From Sphingomonas japonica (GTDB taxonomy: Bacteria > Pseudomonadota > Alphaproteobacteria > Sphingomonadales > Sphingomonadaceae), in the NCBI RefSeq assembly GCF_006346325.1, contig NZ_VDYR01000001.1:1-64000 (forward strand): a DNA stretch of 64,000 nt, in the 5' to 3' direction. The notes beneath the pieces are model-generated. The model had not been told where the DNA came from. It worked only from the letters and a program-made list of their open reading frames with translations, and searched no databases. Below are positions 54,625 through 63,607 of this stretch, piece after piece. The position numbers and the translations under genes are program-made. Positions within the stretch are counted from its first letter, which is position 1. Each line of letters starts with the position of its first letter.

Positions 54625-55265
54625 CACCGCCTATTTGCGCTGTTTGGATCGATCCGCAAGCGGGCATTGCCTTCGAGCCGCACGGTGCGCTGTTCGAGAT
54701 CGGCGGCCATGCTGTCGCCGCTGAAACTGCCTTGTGGAACCCGGCCGGTGACGCGGCGGTTCGCCTGCAGCCGCCGCGTCCTGAGATCGACCGTCGCGTC
54801 GCTTGTGTCGAGGGCATAGCCGTCGGCGGCGCGGAAGCGCACCGGCCCGTCGATCGCGACACGCTCGCTGTCCATGTCGTAGCGGCCCTGGTTAGCGCGC
54901 AGCAACGCCGGGCCGTCTGTCATCTCGATGCGCGCGGCGAGACTGTTGAGATCGACGATCGGTTCGGCCGAGCTTTTCTGAAGCGCCGAGCCGGCATTGA
55001 GCGTGAACGGCCGTCCCTTGGAATCCTCGCCGCGATAGACTGCGGATTGCAGCTTCATGCGCTCCTTGGCGACTTCGACCTTGTCCTTGTTGAGCACGAA
55101 CGACACGTCGCCGCTCGAAAACAGCGGTGCCATGATCAGGAATGCCGCGAGCACGCCTATTGCCATCGGCAACACCACTGACAGGATCGCGACCAGCCGG
55201 TCATGGCTGCTGCCGGGCGCCGCCCAGCGCTGGCGCGGCGTGCGGGCGCGGCGCGCGTCGGTCAT
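54624..55265 (-). CDS. lptC: LPS export inner-membrane protein LptC
   Basis: 213 residues. One N-terminal transmembrane helix (about 25-48, VAILSVVLPMAIGVLAAFLIMAPLF) and a periplasmic beta-jellyroll (about 55-200; ERMKLQSAVYRGEDSKGRPFTLNAG, VAIDGPVRFRAADGYALDTSDATVDLRTRRL). LptC receives LPS from LptBFG and gives it to LptA. It sits between rnd and lptA in the conserved rnd-lptC-lptA-lptB-rpoN order. Confidence 0.9.
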   Translation of the reverse strand: MTDARRARTPRQRWAAPGSSHDRLVAILSVVLPMAIGVLAAFLIMAPLFSSGDVSFVLNKDKVEVAKERMKLQSAVYRGEDSKGRPFTLNAGSALQKSSAEPIVDLNSLAARIEMTDGPALLRANQGRYDMDSERVAIDGPVRFRAADGYALDTSDATVDLRTRRLQANRRVTGRVPQGSFSGDSMAADLEQRTVRLEGNARLRIDPNSANRR

Positions 55266-55295
55266 GCCGCGATGCGCGCGCAGGGTTGCCGGACG

Positions 55296-55916
55296 TCACG
55301 CATGTGCAAAGATGTCGACCTCCGGCCATCCGGCCAGGTCGAGTTCGGCGCGGTGCGGCAGGAAGTCGAAACAGGCCTGCGCCAGCGCGGTGCGGCCTTC
55401 GCGCGCCAGCCGCTTGTCGAGTTCGGTGCGCATCGCATGGAGGTAGCGCACGTCGGAAGCGGCATATTCCTTTTGCGCGTCGCTCAGCACCGGGCTGCCC
55501 CAGTCCGACGACTGCTGCGCCTTCGACAATTCGGTGGCGAGCAGTTCGCGCACCAACTCCTTGAGGCCGTGCCGGTCGGTATAGGTTCGCACCAGCCGCG
55601 ATGCGATCTTGGTGCAATAGACCGGCGCCGCGACGACGCCGAGATAGTGACGGATCGCGGCGAGGTCGAAGCGGCCGAAATGGTAAAGCTTCACCCGCTG
55701 CGGATCGGCCAGCAGCGCCTTGAGATTGGGCGCGGCATACTCGCTCCCCGCCGCGAAGCGTACGAGATGCTCGTCGGGTCCGCCGTCGGACAACTGCACC
55801 ACGCAGAGGCGGTCACGCGGCGTCAGCAGGCCCATCGTCTCGGTGTCGACGGCGATGTCGGCACCCGGGGCGAACAGATTGGCGGGGAGGTCTTCTTCGT
55901 GCAGGTGAACGGTCAT
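55296..55916 (-). CDS. Ribonuclease D-like 3'-5' exonuclease
   Basis: 206 residues, the short form without the HRDC domain. The DEDD motif Exo I is DTETMG (Asp24, Glu26), Exo II is in YHFGRFDLAAIRHYL and Exo III in EYAASDVRYLHAM. It trims RNA 3' ends or tRNA precursors. The absence of HRDC is normal for the alphaproteobacterial version upstream of lptC. It starts in a 67-base gap to the TerC gene. Confidence 0.9.
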   Translation of the reverse strand: MTVHLHEEDLPANLFAPGADIAVDTETMGLLTPRDRLCVVQLSDGGPDEHLVRFAAGSEYAAPNLKALLADPQRVKLYHFGRFDLAAIRHYLGVVAAPVYCTKIASRLVRTYTDRHGLKELVRELLATELSKAQQSSDWGSPVLSDAQKEYAASDVRYLHAMRTELDKRLAREGRTALAQACFDFLPHRAELDLAGWPEVDIFAHA

Positions 55917-55983
55917 CGACCCCGCATAGGCGCGTCGGCCTGAACGCTCAACAACTCAACGCTCGGCATCGCACAGCAGGCGC

Positions 55984-56796
55984 TCAATCGGGCGCGGCCG
56001 CAGTCTCCAGCGCCGCCTTCTTGCGCGCCCGCGCCTTGCGCGACACGATGTTGAGCGTTTCGACCAGCGCCGAGAACGCCATCGCCGCATAGATATAGCC
56101 CTTGGGAACATGCACCCCGAACCCGTCGGCGATTAGCACAGCGCCGATCATCAGCAGGAAGCCGAGCGCGAGCATCACCACCGTCGGATTCTTGTTGATG
56201 AAGTTCGCCAGAGGATCGGCGGCAACGAGCATGACGATCACGGTGATGATGACGGCAGTCATCATGATCGGCACCGCGTCGGTCATGCCGACGGCGGTCA
56301 GGATCGAATCGATCGAGAACACCATGTCGAGCGCGACGATCTGCGCGATCGCGGCATTGAAGGTGATCGACCCCGCGCCCTTGTGCTTGTCGAGCGTCTC
56401 GTCGCTTTCCTCGACATCCATCGTGTGATGGATTTCCTTGGTCGCTTTCCACAGCAGGAACAGCCCGCCCGCGATCAGGATCATGTCGCGCCACGAAAAC
56501 TGCGTCTCGAAGGTCGGCTCGCCGTAATCGTTGAGCGGACCGACGATCCCCAGGTCGAACACTGGCGTCGTCAGCGAGATGATGAACGCGATCATCGACA
56601 GCAGTGCCAGCCGCATGATCAGCGCCAGCCCGATGCCGATCCGGCGCGCCAGCTGCTGCTGCTCTGGCGGCAGCTTGTTCGACAGGATCGAGATGAAGAT
56701 CAGGTTGTCGATGCCGAGCACGACTTCGAGAACGATGAGCGTCAGCAGCGCCGCCCAGGCGGAAGGATCGGACAGCAAGGCGAGGATCTCGGTCAT
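55984..56796 (-). CDS. TerC family integral membrane protein
   Basis: 270 residues from [37 protein letters not shown]. There are seven or more hydrophobic segments, and the TerC acidic motifs EVVLGIDN and [18 protein letters not shown]. The related Alx/TerC proteins export manganese or are linked to metal and tellurite resistance. The loop with [14 protein letters not shown] is cytosolic. Upstream, 206 bases separate it from the cold-shock gene. Confidence 0.88.
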   Translation of the reverse strand: MTEILALLSDPSAWAALLTLIVLEVVLGIDNLIFISILSNKLPPEQQQLARRIGIGLALIMRLALLSMIAFIISLTTPVFDLGIVGPLNDYGEPTFETQFSWRDMILIAGGLFLLWKATKEIHHTMDVEESDETLDKHKGAGSITFNAAIAQIVALDMVFSIDSILTAVGMTDAVPIMMTAVIITVIVMLVAADPLANFINKNPTVVMLALGFLLMIGAVLIADGFGVHVPKGYIYAAMAFSALVETLNIVSRKARARKKAALETAAAPD

Positions 56797-57002
56797 GTTC
56801 GCCGCTGTGCCGCGCGACCCCAAGGTCGGCAAGTAACATTCTGTGTCGAAGGGGTTGCGCGACGATTTCGTTCGCGATGCGACGGCTTTTGGGCTATGTC
56901 GATGTCGGAGCGGCAGGTTTCTGACGCTTAAAGACCTGCGTTCATCGTCCGGCGCTTTGGTTTTATGGTTCAAGACGGGCGAGCTGGAAGACGAACAGGG
57001 CA

Positions 57003-57815
57003 ATGAGTTTCGATCGAGGGCGCCGTGGTGATCGCGGCGGGCGCGGCAGGGATAAGCGCGAATTTTTTGGTGACGAAGGCGGCGGCGGTGGCGGCGGCTT
57101 TCCGAGCTATGGCGGCGGCGGTGGCGGCGATCGTTTCGGCGGTGGCGGTGGCGGCGGTGACCGATTCGGCGGTGGTGGCGGCGGCTTCGGCGGCGGCGAT
57201 CGCTTCGGCGGCGGCGGTGGCGGCGGCGGTTTCCGCAGCGGCGGCGGAGCAGGCGGCGGCGGTGGTCGCGGCATGCCCCCGCAAGTCGTCGGCGAGGGCA
57301 CCGGGGTCGTCAAGTTCTTCAACGCGCAGAAGGGTTTCGGCTTTGTCGTGCGCGATGACGGCGGCGAGGACGTGTTCGTTCATATCAGCGCGGTCGAGCA
57401 GGCCGGGTTGACCGGCCTGGCCGAGGGCCAGCCGATGGGCTTCACGCTCGTCGATCGCGGTGGCCGCATTTCGGCGACCGACCTCAAGATCGACGGCGAG
57501 CCGCTTCCGGTTTCCGACCGCGGTCCGCCGCGCGATCGCGATGCCGGTCCGGGTGGCCCACGCGGCGGCGGCATGGGCGGACCGCAGCGTCAGCTGACCG
57601 GCGAACGCGCGTCGGGAACGGTCAAGTTCTTCAATGCGATGAAGGGCTTCGGCTTTATCCAGCGCGATGACGGACAGCCCGATGCGTTCGTTCACATCTC
57701 GGCGGTCGAGCGTGCGGGTCTGCCGACGCTCAACGAGGGCGACAAGCTCGAGTTCGAGATCGAGGTCGATCGTCGCGGCAAGCATGCTGCGGTGAACCTC
57801 AACCCCGTACAATAA
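57003..57815 (+). CDS. Double cold-shock-domain protein with Gly-rich N-terminus
   Basis: 270 residues. The first 95 residues are Arg/Gly- then Gly-rich with three copies of DRFGGGG. Cold-shock domain 1 is about 98-165 ([29 protein letters not shown]) and CSD 2 is about 203-268 ([23 protein letters not shown], with [12 protein letters not shown]); both have RNP1 and RNP2. A Gly/Pro/Arg linker joins them. It should bind single-stranded RNA or DNA as a chaperone. The leader of 206 bases is AT-richer and may fold, as in cold-shock mRNAs. Confidence 0.9.
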   Translation: MSFDRGRRGDRGGRGRDKREFFGDEGGGGGGGFPSYGGGGGGDRFGGGGGGGDRFGGGGGGFGGGDRFGGGGGGGGFRSGGGAGGGGGRGMPPQVVGEGTGVVKFFNAQKGFGFVVRDDGGEDVFVHISAVEQAGLTGLAEGQPMGFTLVDRGGRISATDLKIDGEPLPVSDRGPPRDRDAGPGGPRGGGMGGPQRQLTGERASGTVKFFNAMKGFGFIQRDDGQPDAFVHISAVERAGLPTLNEGDKLEFEIEVDRRGKHAAVNLNPVQ

Positions 57816-57847
57816 GGGTTCAGGCGCGCCGTCGTCTTGGGAAACCG

Positions 57848-58684
57848 ATGATTACGGCGCGCCTCCTTGTTGTCTTCCTTGCCGCTTCAGCCGGGGCCGT
57901 GCCGCTGCCTGCGCAGCAGGTCGCCGCTCCCGTCGAGCCGGCCACGACCGCAGCGGCCACGACGCCGGTCCGCTATGAGACCGCCACGGTGGTCGCACGC
58001 TATCCGCACGACCCGGCGGCGTTTACCCAAGGCCTGCTGTGGCACGCGGGCAAGCTCTACGAGAGCACCGGTCACGAAACCGAATCGGAAATTCGCCGCG
58101 TCGATCTCGCCTCGGGCAGGGTCGAGGCGCGCGCGCAGTTGCCCGCCGATCAGTTCGGTGAGGGTCTGGCGCGCTGGGGTGACGAACTGATCAGCCTGAC
58201 CTGGACCGAAGGCGTCGCCAATCGCTGGGACATCGACACACTGCGCGCGGTCGGCGCGTCCCGCTACCCGGGGGAGGGCTGGGGGCTTGCCGCCACCGAC
58301 GATTCCCTGGTGCTTTCGGACGGTACCGCCGACCTGCGATTCGTCGATCCGCAGACCTTTGCCGAGCGCCGCCGGGTGACAGTCACGCTGGAAGGCAGGC
58401 CCATCCCGCAGATCAACGAGCTGGAGGTGATCGACGGGCAGGTCTGGGCCAATATCTGGTTCAGCGGCTTCCTCATCGCGATCGATCCGGCAACCGGGCA
58501 TGTCGTCCGCGCGGTCGATCTGCGCCCGCTGGTCAAGGAAGTCGGACTGGCCGACCGCGATGCAGTGCTCAACGGCATTGCATGGGACGCGGCCGGCAAG
58601 CGCCTGTTCGTCACGGGCAAGAACTGGCCAACCCTGTTCGAGATCAGGATCGACCCTGATCCGGTGCCGCCGCCGACCCGATAG
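57848..58684 (+). CDS. Exported glutaminyl-peptide cyclotransferase
   Basis: 278 residues with a signal peptide (LLVVFLAASAGAVPLPAQ). The beta-propeller motifs YPHDPAAFTQGLLWHAGKLYESTG, LTWTEG, INELEVIDGQVWANIWFS and DAVLNGIAWDAAGKRLFVTGKNWPTLFEI match the plant/bacterial-type glutaminyl cyclase. It would turn N-terminal Gln into pyroglutamate in exported peptides. It lies 32 bases after the cold-shock gene. Confidence 0.9.
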   Translation: MITARLLVVFLAASAGAVPLPAQQVAAPVEPATTAAATTPVRYETATVVARYPHDPAAFTQGLLWHAGKLYESTGHETESEIRRVDLASGRVEARAQLPADQFGEGLARWGDELISLTWTEGVANRWDIDTLRAVGASRYPGEGWGLAATDDSLVLSDGTADLRFVDPQTFAERRRVTVTLEGRPIPQINELEVIDGQVWANIWFSGFLIAIDPATGHVVRAVDLRPLVKEVGLADRDAVLNGIAWDAAGKRLFVTGKNWPTLFEIRIDPDPVPPPTR

Positions 58685-58744
58685 CCGGGATCATCCAGCC
58701 GCGACGGCCGTTGTGGATCTGAGCCTGACCGGGGAGGATTGCCG

Positions 58745-59695
58745 ATGGGAATGTTGCAGGACGGACGCTGGACCAACGAGACACCGGTCGCGCCGACCGA
58801 TGCCAAGGGCGATTTCCAACGTGCCGAGTCGACCTTCCGCGACTGGTTGACCGCCGATGGCAGCGCCGGCCCCGACGGACAGCGCGGAGTGCGTGCAGAG
58901 GCCGGGCGCTTCCACCTCTATGTCAGCCTGGCCTGTCCCTGGGCGCACCGCACGCTCGTCGTGCGCGCGCTCAAGGGGCTGGAGGCGCTGCTGCCGGTGA
59001 CGGTGGTCGGCCCGCTGATGGGCGAGTGCGGCTGGAGCTTTGAGGAGCGCTTCGGCGGAACGGGCGATCCGCTTTACGGGCTGTCGCATCTGCATCAGCT
59101 TTATACCCGCGCCGATCCCGCCATGACCGGCAAGGTCACTGTTCCGGTATTGTGGGACAAGACCGAGCAGCGCATCGTCAGCAACGAATCGGCGGAAATC
59201 ATCCGCATGCTGAACACCGCGTTTGACGATCTCGGCGCATCGCCCGGCGACCTTTATCCGCCCGACCTGCGTGATGAGATCGATTCGGTGAACGACCGCG
59301 TCTATGGCGCGGTCAACAACGGCGTCTATCGCGCCGGCTTTGCCAAGCAGCAGGAGGCGTACGAGCAGGCGGCCCGCGCCCTGTTCGAAACGCTCGACTG
59401 GCTCGAGACTCGGCTGGATGGCCGCGAGTGGCTGGTCGGCGATCGCCTGACCGAAGCCGATATCCGGCTGTTCACGACGCTGGTCCGCTTCGACGCGGTC
59501 TATCACGGGCATTTCAAGTGCAACTGGCGGCGGATCGTCGATTATCCGCGGCTCCATGCGCTGCTCGGCCGCGTGCTGGCGCTGCCGGGGATCGCCGATA
59601 CCGTCGACTTCGACCATATCAAGAACCATTATTATCGCAGCCATCCCGACGTGAACCCGACCGGGATCGTCCCGATCGGGCCAGCGGCGATCTGA
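58745..59695 (+). CDS. Glutathione S-transferase, glutathionyl-hydroquinone reductase type
   Basis: 316 residues from the ATG seven to eight bases after GGAGG; a TTG two codons earlier is unlikely. LYVSLACPWAHRTLVVRALKGLEALLP holds the nucleophilic Cys64 of the Xi-class (GHR, YqjG-type). LWDKTEQRIVSNESAEIIRMLNTAF and LVGDRLTEADIRLFTTLVRFDAVYHGHFKCN are also characteristic. It reduces glutathionyl-hydroquinones. Ten bases separate its stop from the convergent ligase stop. Confidence 0.94.
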   Translation: MGMLQDGRWTNETPVAPTDAKGDFQRAESTFRDWLTADGSAGPDGQRGVRAEAGRFHLYVSLACPWAHRTLVVRALKGLEALLPVTVVGPLMGECGWSFEERFGGTGDPLYGLSHLHQLYTRADPAMTGKVTVPVLWDKTEQRIVSNESAEIIRMLNTAFDDLGASPGDLYPPDLRDEIDSVNDRVYGAVNNGVYRAGFAKQQEAYEQAARALFETLDWLETRLDGREWLVGDRLTEADIRLFTTLVRFDAVYHGHFKCNWRRIVDYPRLHALLGRVLALPGIADTVDFDHIKNHYYRSHPDVNPTGIVPIGPAAI

Positions 59696-59704
59696 TCCGG
59701 TCGA

Positions 59705-61285
59705 CTAGCCGATCATCGCCTCCAGCGCGGCGATCCGGTCGGCTTCGGCTGCAGGCTTGTCGCGCCGTATTCGTGCGATTCGGGGAAAGCGCATCGCCAC
59801 CCCGGATTTATGGCGTTTCGACGCATGGATCGAATCGAACGCGACTTCCAGCACCAGCGTCTTCTCGACCTCGCGCACCGGCCCGAAGCGCGCCACCGTA
59901 TGGTTGCGCACGAAGCGGTCGAGCCACTTCAATTCCTCGTCGGTGAATCCCGAATAGGCCTTCCCCACCGGCAGCAATTCTCCCGCTTCGGTCCAGCAGC
60001 CAAAGGTGTAATCGCTGTAGAAGCTCGATCGCTTGCCCGATCCCCGCTGCGCGTACATCATCACGCAATCGGCGACGAGCGGATCGCGCTTCCACTTGTA
60101 CCACAGCCCCACGCGGCGGCCGGCGATATACGGCGAGTCGCGGCGCTTGAGCATGACGCCCTCGATCGCCGCGTCGCGGGCGCCGTCGCGAATGCGGCCG
60201 AGCGCCGCGAAGTCGGTAGCATCGATGGTTTCGCTGAGGTCGAAACGGTCTGCGTCGAGACCGGCGACGAACGCCTCCAGCCGCGCGCGGCGCTGCGTCC
60301 AGTCCAGCTCGCGCAAATCCTCGGCGCCGTCGTACAGCAGGTCATAGAGGCGCACGAAAGCGGGATAGTCCGCCTGCATCTTCGCCGAAACGACCTTGCG
60401 ACCGAGCCGCTGCTGCAGCGCATTGAAGCTGGCCGCCGCACCTCCCTGCGCCTCGCCTTTGACGAGGAGTTCGCCATCGAGCACGCCCGGCGTGGAAAAG
60501 GCGGCGGCGACATCGGGGAAGCTGCCGGTGATGTCGTCGCCCGCGCGGCTGAACAACCGCGTCTCCCCCGCGACATGGACGATCTGGACACGGATGCCGT
60601 CCCATTTCCACTCCGCGACATAGTCGGCGAGATCGACGACGGTCTCCTCGAGCGGATGCGCTAGCATGAACGGACGGAACACCGGGACGTTGGCGGGTGA
60701 CGGCTGCGCGCCGGTGCCTTCGCCCCATGCGAACAGGCTCGGATAGGGGGGCGCCAACCCGTGCCACACTTCCTCGACCGCATCGACGTCGAGCCCGAAC
60801 GCCTGCGCCAGCGCTGTCTTGGCCAGCCGCGCCGACACGCCGACTCGCATCCCGCCGGTTGCCAGCTTGAGCAGTGCGTAGCGTTCCTCGGCGTCGCAGC
60901 GATCGAGCATCGCCGCCAATGCGGCCGGCGCGTCGGATCGCGACAGGCTGGCAAGCCGTTCGATCACCTCGGACAACCGCAGCGGTTCGGCAGGCAGGTG
61001 CGCCGCATCGATCGGTTCGGGCCAGAGCAACGCGACCGTCTCCGCCGTGTCGCCGACGAAATCGCGGCTCATCGCGAACAGCACCGGATCGGTGCGCTCG
61101 GTGATCAGCGCGCGGATCGCGGCCGATTTGACTGCTGGAATGTCGAGGTCGCCGGTCAGCGCGGCAATCGCCCAGCCGCGGTCGGGATCGGGGGTGGTAC
61201 GCAGATAGTCGGCGATCAGCGTCAGTTTCGAATTGCGTGACCGGGTGTAGATCAGGCGGTCGATGAGGTCAGCGAAGGCGCGCAT
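59705..61285 (-). CDS. ATP-dependent DNA ligase (LigB/C, 'cisplatin damage response' type)
   Basis: 526 residues. The adenylation motif I is EWKWDGIRVQ (nucleophile Lys227), with motif III VLDGELLV, IV EGVMLKRRDSPY and V GLWYKWKRD. The N-terminal domain (about 1-200) is DNA-binding and the OB-fold follows (about 420-520). It seals nicks with ATP, alongside the NAD-dependent LigA. In many alphaproteobacteria it sits with exonuclease, helicase and phosphoesterase partners; none is beside it here. Confidence 0.94.
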   Translation of the reverse strand: MRAFADLIDRLIYTRSRNSKLTLIADYLRTTPDPDRGWAIAALTGDLDIPAVKSAAIRALITERTDPVLFAMSRDFVGDTAETVALLWPEPIDAAHLPAEPLRLSEVIERLASLSRSDAPAALAAMLDRCDAEERYALLKLATGGMRVGVSARLAKTALAQAFGLDVDAVEEVWHGLAPPYPSLFAWGEGTGAQPSPANVPVFRPFMLAHPLEETVVDLADYVAEWKWDGIRVQIVHVAGETRLFSRAGDDITGSFPDVAAAFSTPGVLDGELLVKGEAQGGAAASFNALQQRLGRKVVSAKMQADYPAFVRLYDLLYDGAEDLRELDWTQRRARLEAFVAGLDADRFDLSETIDATDFAALGRIRDGARDAAIEGVMLKRRDSPYIAGRRVGLWYKWKRDPLVADCVMMYAQRGSGKRSSFYSDYTFGCWTEAGELLPVGKAYSGFTDEELKWLDRFVRNHTVARFGPVREVEKTLVLEVAFDSIHASKRHKSGVAMRFPRIARIRRDKPAAEADRIAALEAMIG

Positions 61286-61374
61286 CGCTGCAAAACGCTC
61301 GATGCGCGAACCGTGTCCTTATTGAAAACGCCGTATGTCCTGTCCCTAAGAGGAGCGGACATACGGCGCCGATG

Positions 61375-61560
61375 TCAATCGATTGCGTCCTTCACCTTTT
61401 TCCCGGCAATCAGGCCAAGCACCAGCAGGATCACGAAGATCGCGATGGCGATGAAGAACAGGATCTTGGCGATCTCGACGAACGCGCCGCCGATTCCGCT
61501 GAATCCGAGCACCGCCAGAACCAGTCCGACGACGAGAAAAATGGCTGCCCAACGCAGCAT
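61375..61560 (-). CDS. DUF1328 small membrane protein
   Basis: 61 residues: [20 protein letters not shown] and [26 protein letters not shown] form two hydrophobic helices, followed by a basic end ([10 protein letters not shown]). This is the DUF1328/YtjA family, often induced in general stress; the function is unknown. GGGAG precedes the ATG. Its upstream sequence carries a near-match to the EcfG promoter, like that of dps. Confidence 0.85.
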   Translation of the reverse strand: MLRWAAIFLVVGLVLAVLGFSGIGGAFVEIAKILFFIAIAIFVILLVLGLIAGKKVKDAID

Positions 61561-61595
61561 GGCATATGCTCCCTGTTATGATGTGCCATGTGGGG

Positions 61596-61620
61596 AGCGT
61601 ATCAGCGGGAACGGGGTTCC
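61596..61620 (-). promoter_or_regulatory. EcfG-like promoter candidate for DUF1328 gene
   Basis: The minus strand reads GGAAC (61620-61616), 16 bases, CGCT (61599-61596), one base from the EcfG consensus GGAAC-N16-CGTT. It leaves a leader of about 28 bases to the ATG at 61560. It is weaker than the dps site. Confidence 0.35.
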
Positions 61621-61643
61621 GTTCCGGCGCGAGTTACCGGAAC
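61621..61643 (-). terminator. Hairpin just after dps
   Basis: A perfect 7-bp stem GTTCCGG-N9-CCGGAAC lies immediately after the dps stop in the minus direction. It is followed by a second inverted repeat GGAAC-GGG-GTTCC (61608-61620). No T-run, so a terminator is only likely. Confidence 0.4.
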
Positions 61644-61645
61644 GA

Positions 61646-62143
61646 TCAGCTGTTGCGGCTGGCCTCGAACAGGAACCAGGCGCGTTCTTCGGCTTGGTCG
61701 GTCCAGTCGTCGAGGATGCCACTGGTCGCATTGTCCTTGGCGTCGTCGACGATGTCCTTCGCCTCGCGCAGCAACTCGACGAGCTTGAGGTTGTCCTCGC
61801 GCAACTCGGCCAGCATGTCGCCCGGTGCGACGAATTCCTTGTCGTTGTCGGCGATGGTCTGGTGACGGGCGATGTCGCCGATCGAGCGCAGCGTGGTGTT
61901 GCCGGTCTTGCGCACCCGCTCGGCAATATCGTCGGTAGTGGCAAGGATCTGCGCGGCCTGATCGTCGAGCATCAGGTGATAATCGCGAAAATGCGGGCCC
62001 GAGACGTGCCAGTGAAAATTCTTGGTCTTGAGATACAGGGCGAAGCTGTCGGCAAGAATGCCGTTGAGCGCCTCTGCAACGGTCTTGGCGGCGTTGCTCT
62101 GGAGGTCGGTGGGGGTGTCGAGGGCGGGGTTGGTCTTGGCCAT
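61646..62143 (-). CDS. dps: Dps-family ferritin-like DNA-protecting protein
   Basis: 165 residues from MAKTNPALDTPTDLQSNAAK; AGGAG precedes the ATG. The ferroxidase motif is in LYLKTKNFHWHVSGPHFRDYHLMLDDQAAQI (two His, Asp and a nearby Glu), and DDIAERVRKTGNTTLRSIGDIARH matches Dps. It forms a dodecamer that oxidises and stores iron and protects DNA in stress. A perfect EcfG-type promoter lies upstream (62180-62204). Confidence 0.95.
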   Translation of the reverse strand: MAKTNPALDTPTDLQSNAAKTVAEALNGILADSFALYLKTKNFHWHVSGPHFRDYHLMLDDQAAQILATTDDIAERVRKTGNTTLRSIGDIARHQTIADNDKEFVAPGDMLAELREDNLKLVELLREAKDIVDDAKDNATSGILDDWTDQAEERAWFLFEASRNS

Positions 62144-62179
62144 TGAAGGGCTCCTGTCGGGTAATCGGTTCGCAACAGA

Positions 62180-62204
62180 AACGATAGCGCCGGTGCGGGG
62201 TTCC
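62180..62204 (-). promoter_or_regulatory. EcfG general-stress promoter for dps
   Basis: The minus strand reads GGAAC (62204-62200), 16 bases, CGTT (62183-62180), an exact match to the alphaproteobacterial EcfG consensus GGAAC-N16/17-CGTT. Transcription would begin near 62173, about 30 bases before the dps ATG. Confidence 0.7.
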
Positions 62205-62244
62205 AGCGCGCTCGCAAGCATTTCCAATTGCTGCGATCGGCCGG

Positions 62245-62811
62245 CTAGATAATGCGAAAGGCGCTCAGCAGGGTGATCGCACCAGCCAACAGGAACAGCA
62301 CGGCGATCGTCCAGCGCAGCGGTCGCAGCGGCAACCGCAGCCAGGCCTGTTCGCCGATCGATACCGGGGCCAGCAATGCAACCATGCAACCAGCGGTCGC
62401 TCCGATCGCGGCATGGACGCTGCCGGGCTGCTGCGCGGTCAGTCCGAGCACCAGGAATTGCGCGGCGTCGCCAAAGGCGAGGATGATGATTCCCAGGAAG
62501 GTTGTGGCGACGCTGCCGATCCGCCAGCCGCTCAGCCGGTCGGGCTCGCGCACCGGCAATAGCGCCCCCCCGCCCGCGAATAGCAGCGCGAGCGCAAGCA
62601 TCAGCGTGCGCGCTTCGGGATTGAGCGTCGGCGCGATCAGCGTCCCGGCAAAGGCGGCGACGCTGTTGCCGACGGCGATCGCGGCGGCAGCGGCAATCAG
62701 CACGATCGCCGGACGCCGGTAGCGATCGGCGAGGATCGCCATCAGCCAAGGGCTGCGGTCGGTCGATTGCGCGAGGAGCCCGGCGATGAAGGCTGGAACC
62801 AGCATATCCAC
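62245..62811 (-). CDS. UPF0016/GDT1-like membrane protein with degenerate motifs
   Basis: 188 residues with about six hydrophobic helices in two repeats. The family (TMEM165/GDT1, bacterial MneA) exports Mn2+ or Ca2+ through E-x-G-D-[KR]-[TS] motifs. Here the first is QSTDRS (15-20) and the second is AFGDAA (112-117), so both glutamates are lost. The fold is likely the same but transport may be altered or lost. It starts on the minus strand before dps, with 101 bases between. Confidence 0.65.
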   Translation of the reverse strand: MDMLVPAFIAGLLAQSTDRSPWLMAILADRYRRPAIVLIAAAAAIAVGNSVAAFAGTLIAPTLNPEARTLMLALALLFAGGGALLPVREPDRLSGWRIGSVATTFLGIIILAFGDAAQFLVLGLTAQQPGSVHAAIGATAGCMVALLAPVSIGEQAWLRLPLRPLRWTIAVLFLLAGAITLLSAFRII

Positions 62812-62820
62812 TAGCGGCGA

Positions 62821-63144
62821 TTATCCACCCAGCCGGACCTGACAAGCGGCCGCGAACAGCGCGTCGCTCTGAGCATCGCACGCACCGCTGCCCACGGCAT
62901 CGGCGAGGATCGCCAGCCAGCCGTGCACGATCGCGCCATGTTCGCCCCGCGAAAGCGCCGAATCGAGTGCGTGGATGACGGTGACTGCCGGGGAGAGTCC
63001 ATGGGCTTGCGCGAGCGCACGCACAGCTTCGAGCTCGGCGGCAATGCGATGCGCAGGGCCGGCATCGGCGAGCGCATCGATCGCGAACACACGCTGCGCC
63101 AGTTCGGCGCGAATCATGTCCTGGCCTTGTCCGATATAGCCCAT
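62821..63144 (-). CDS. Hypothetical 107-residue protein
   Basis: Unrecognised. From MGYIGQGQDMIRAELAQRVF after AGGGGAC, it is alanine- and leucine-rich, predicted mostly helical, without signal peptide or membrane segment: IAAELEAVRALAQAHGLSPAVTVIHALDSALSRGEHGAIVHGWLAILADAV. It is nine bases upstream of the GDT1-like gene, so it is probably in the same transcript. Other upstream starts in the frame lack this family-like beginning and a ribosome site. Confidence 0.65.
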   Translation of the reverse strand: MGYIGQGQDMIRAELAQRVFAIDALADAGPAHRIAAELEAVRALAQAHGLSPAVTVIHALDSALSRGEHGAIVHGWLAILADAVGSGACDAQSDALFAAACQVRLGG

Positions 63145-63346
63145 CGCCGTCCCCTGCTTCCGGCATCGGCCGGTAGCGCGCACCGTGCACCGTACATGGT
63201 AAATCTGGCGTAAACGCCGCGGTGCTTGCAGGCGTCGGGCGCCGTCGCTTGACTTTGATGCGGGGATGCCGCATGCGCCCGGCACAATTGGCGGCCGCCC
63301 AAGCGCGCGCCGCTTTTCGCGTTTTCAGACTATTGAGGAACGGGCG

Positions 63347-63514
63347 ATGGCCAAGCCAGCCACTATCAAGATCCGGCTCGTCAGCACGGCCGATACGGGC
63401 TTCTTCTACGTGACCAAGAAGAACCCGCGCAACCAGACCGAGAAGATGAGCTTCCGGAAGTATGACCCGGTCGTGCGCAAGCATGTCGAGTTCAAGGAAG
63501 CCAAGATCAAGTAA
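63347..63514 (+). CDS. rpmG: 50S ribosomal protein L33
   Basis: 55 residues, [55 protein letters not shown]. This is the L33 form without zinc cysteines. A large-subunit protein. It lies alone on the plus strand, 202 bases after the divergent 107-residue gene, with TTGACT (63249-63254) as a possible -35 but no clear -10. Confidence 0.96.
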   Translation: MAKPATIKIRLVSTADTGFFYVTKKNPRNQTEKMSFRKYDPVVRKHVEFKEAKIK

Positions 63515-63607
63515 GCCGCGGCCACCCGCGCCAGACGCGGACCCTGGTGCCGGCCGGGGACGAGGACTACAGAAACGTCGGCGGCCTGCCGCGTGCGTTT
63601 CGCCAGG

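Noticed and set aside
57080..57270. Repeat array in the cold-shock gene as CRISPR or tandem repeat element
   Set aside because: The repetition is GGN glycine codons in frame, part of the protein; no spacer-repeat structure.
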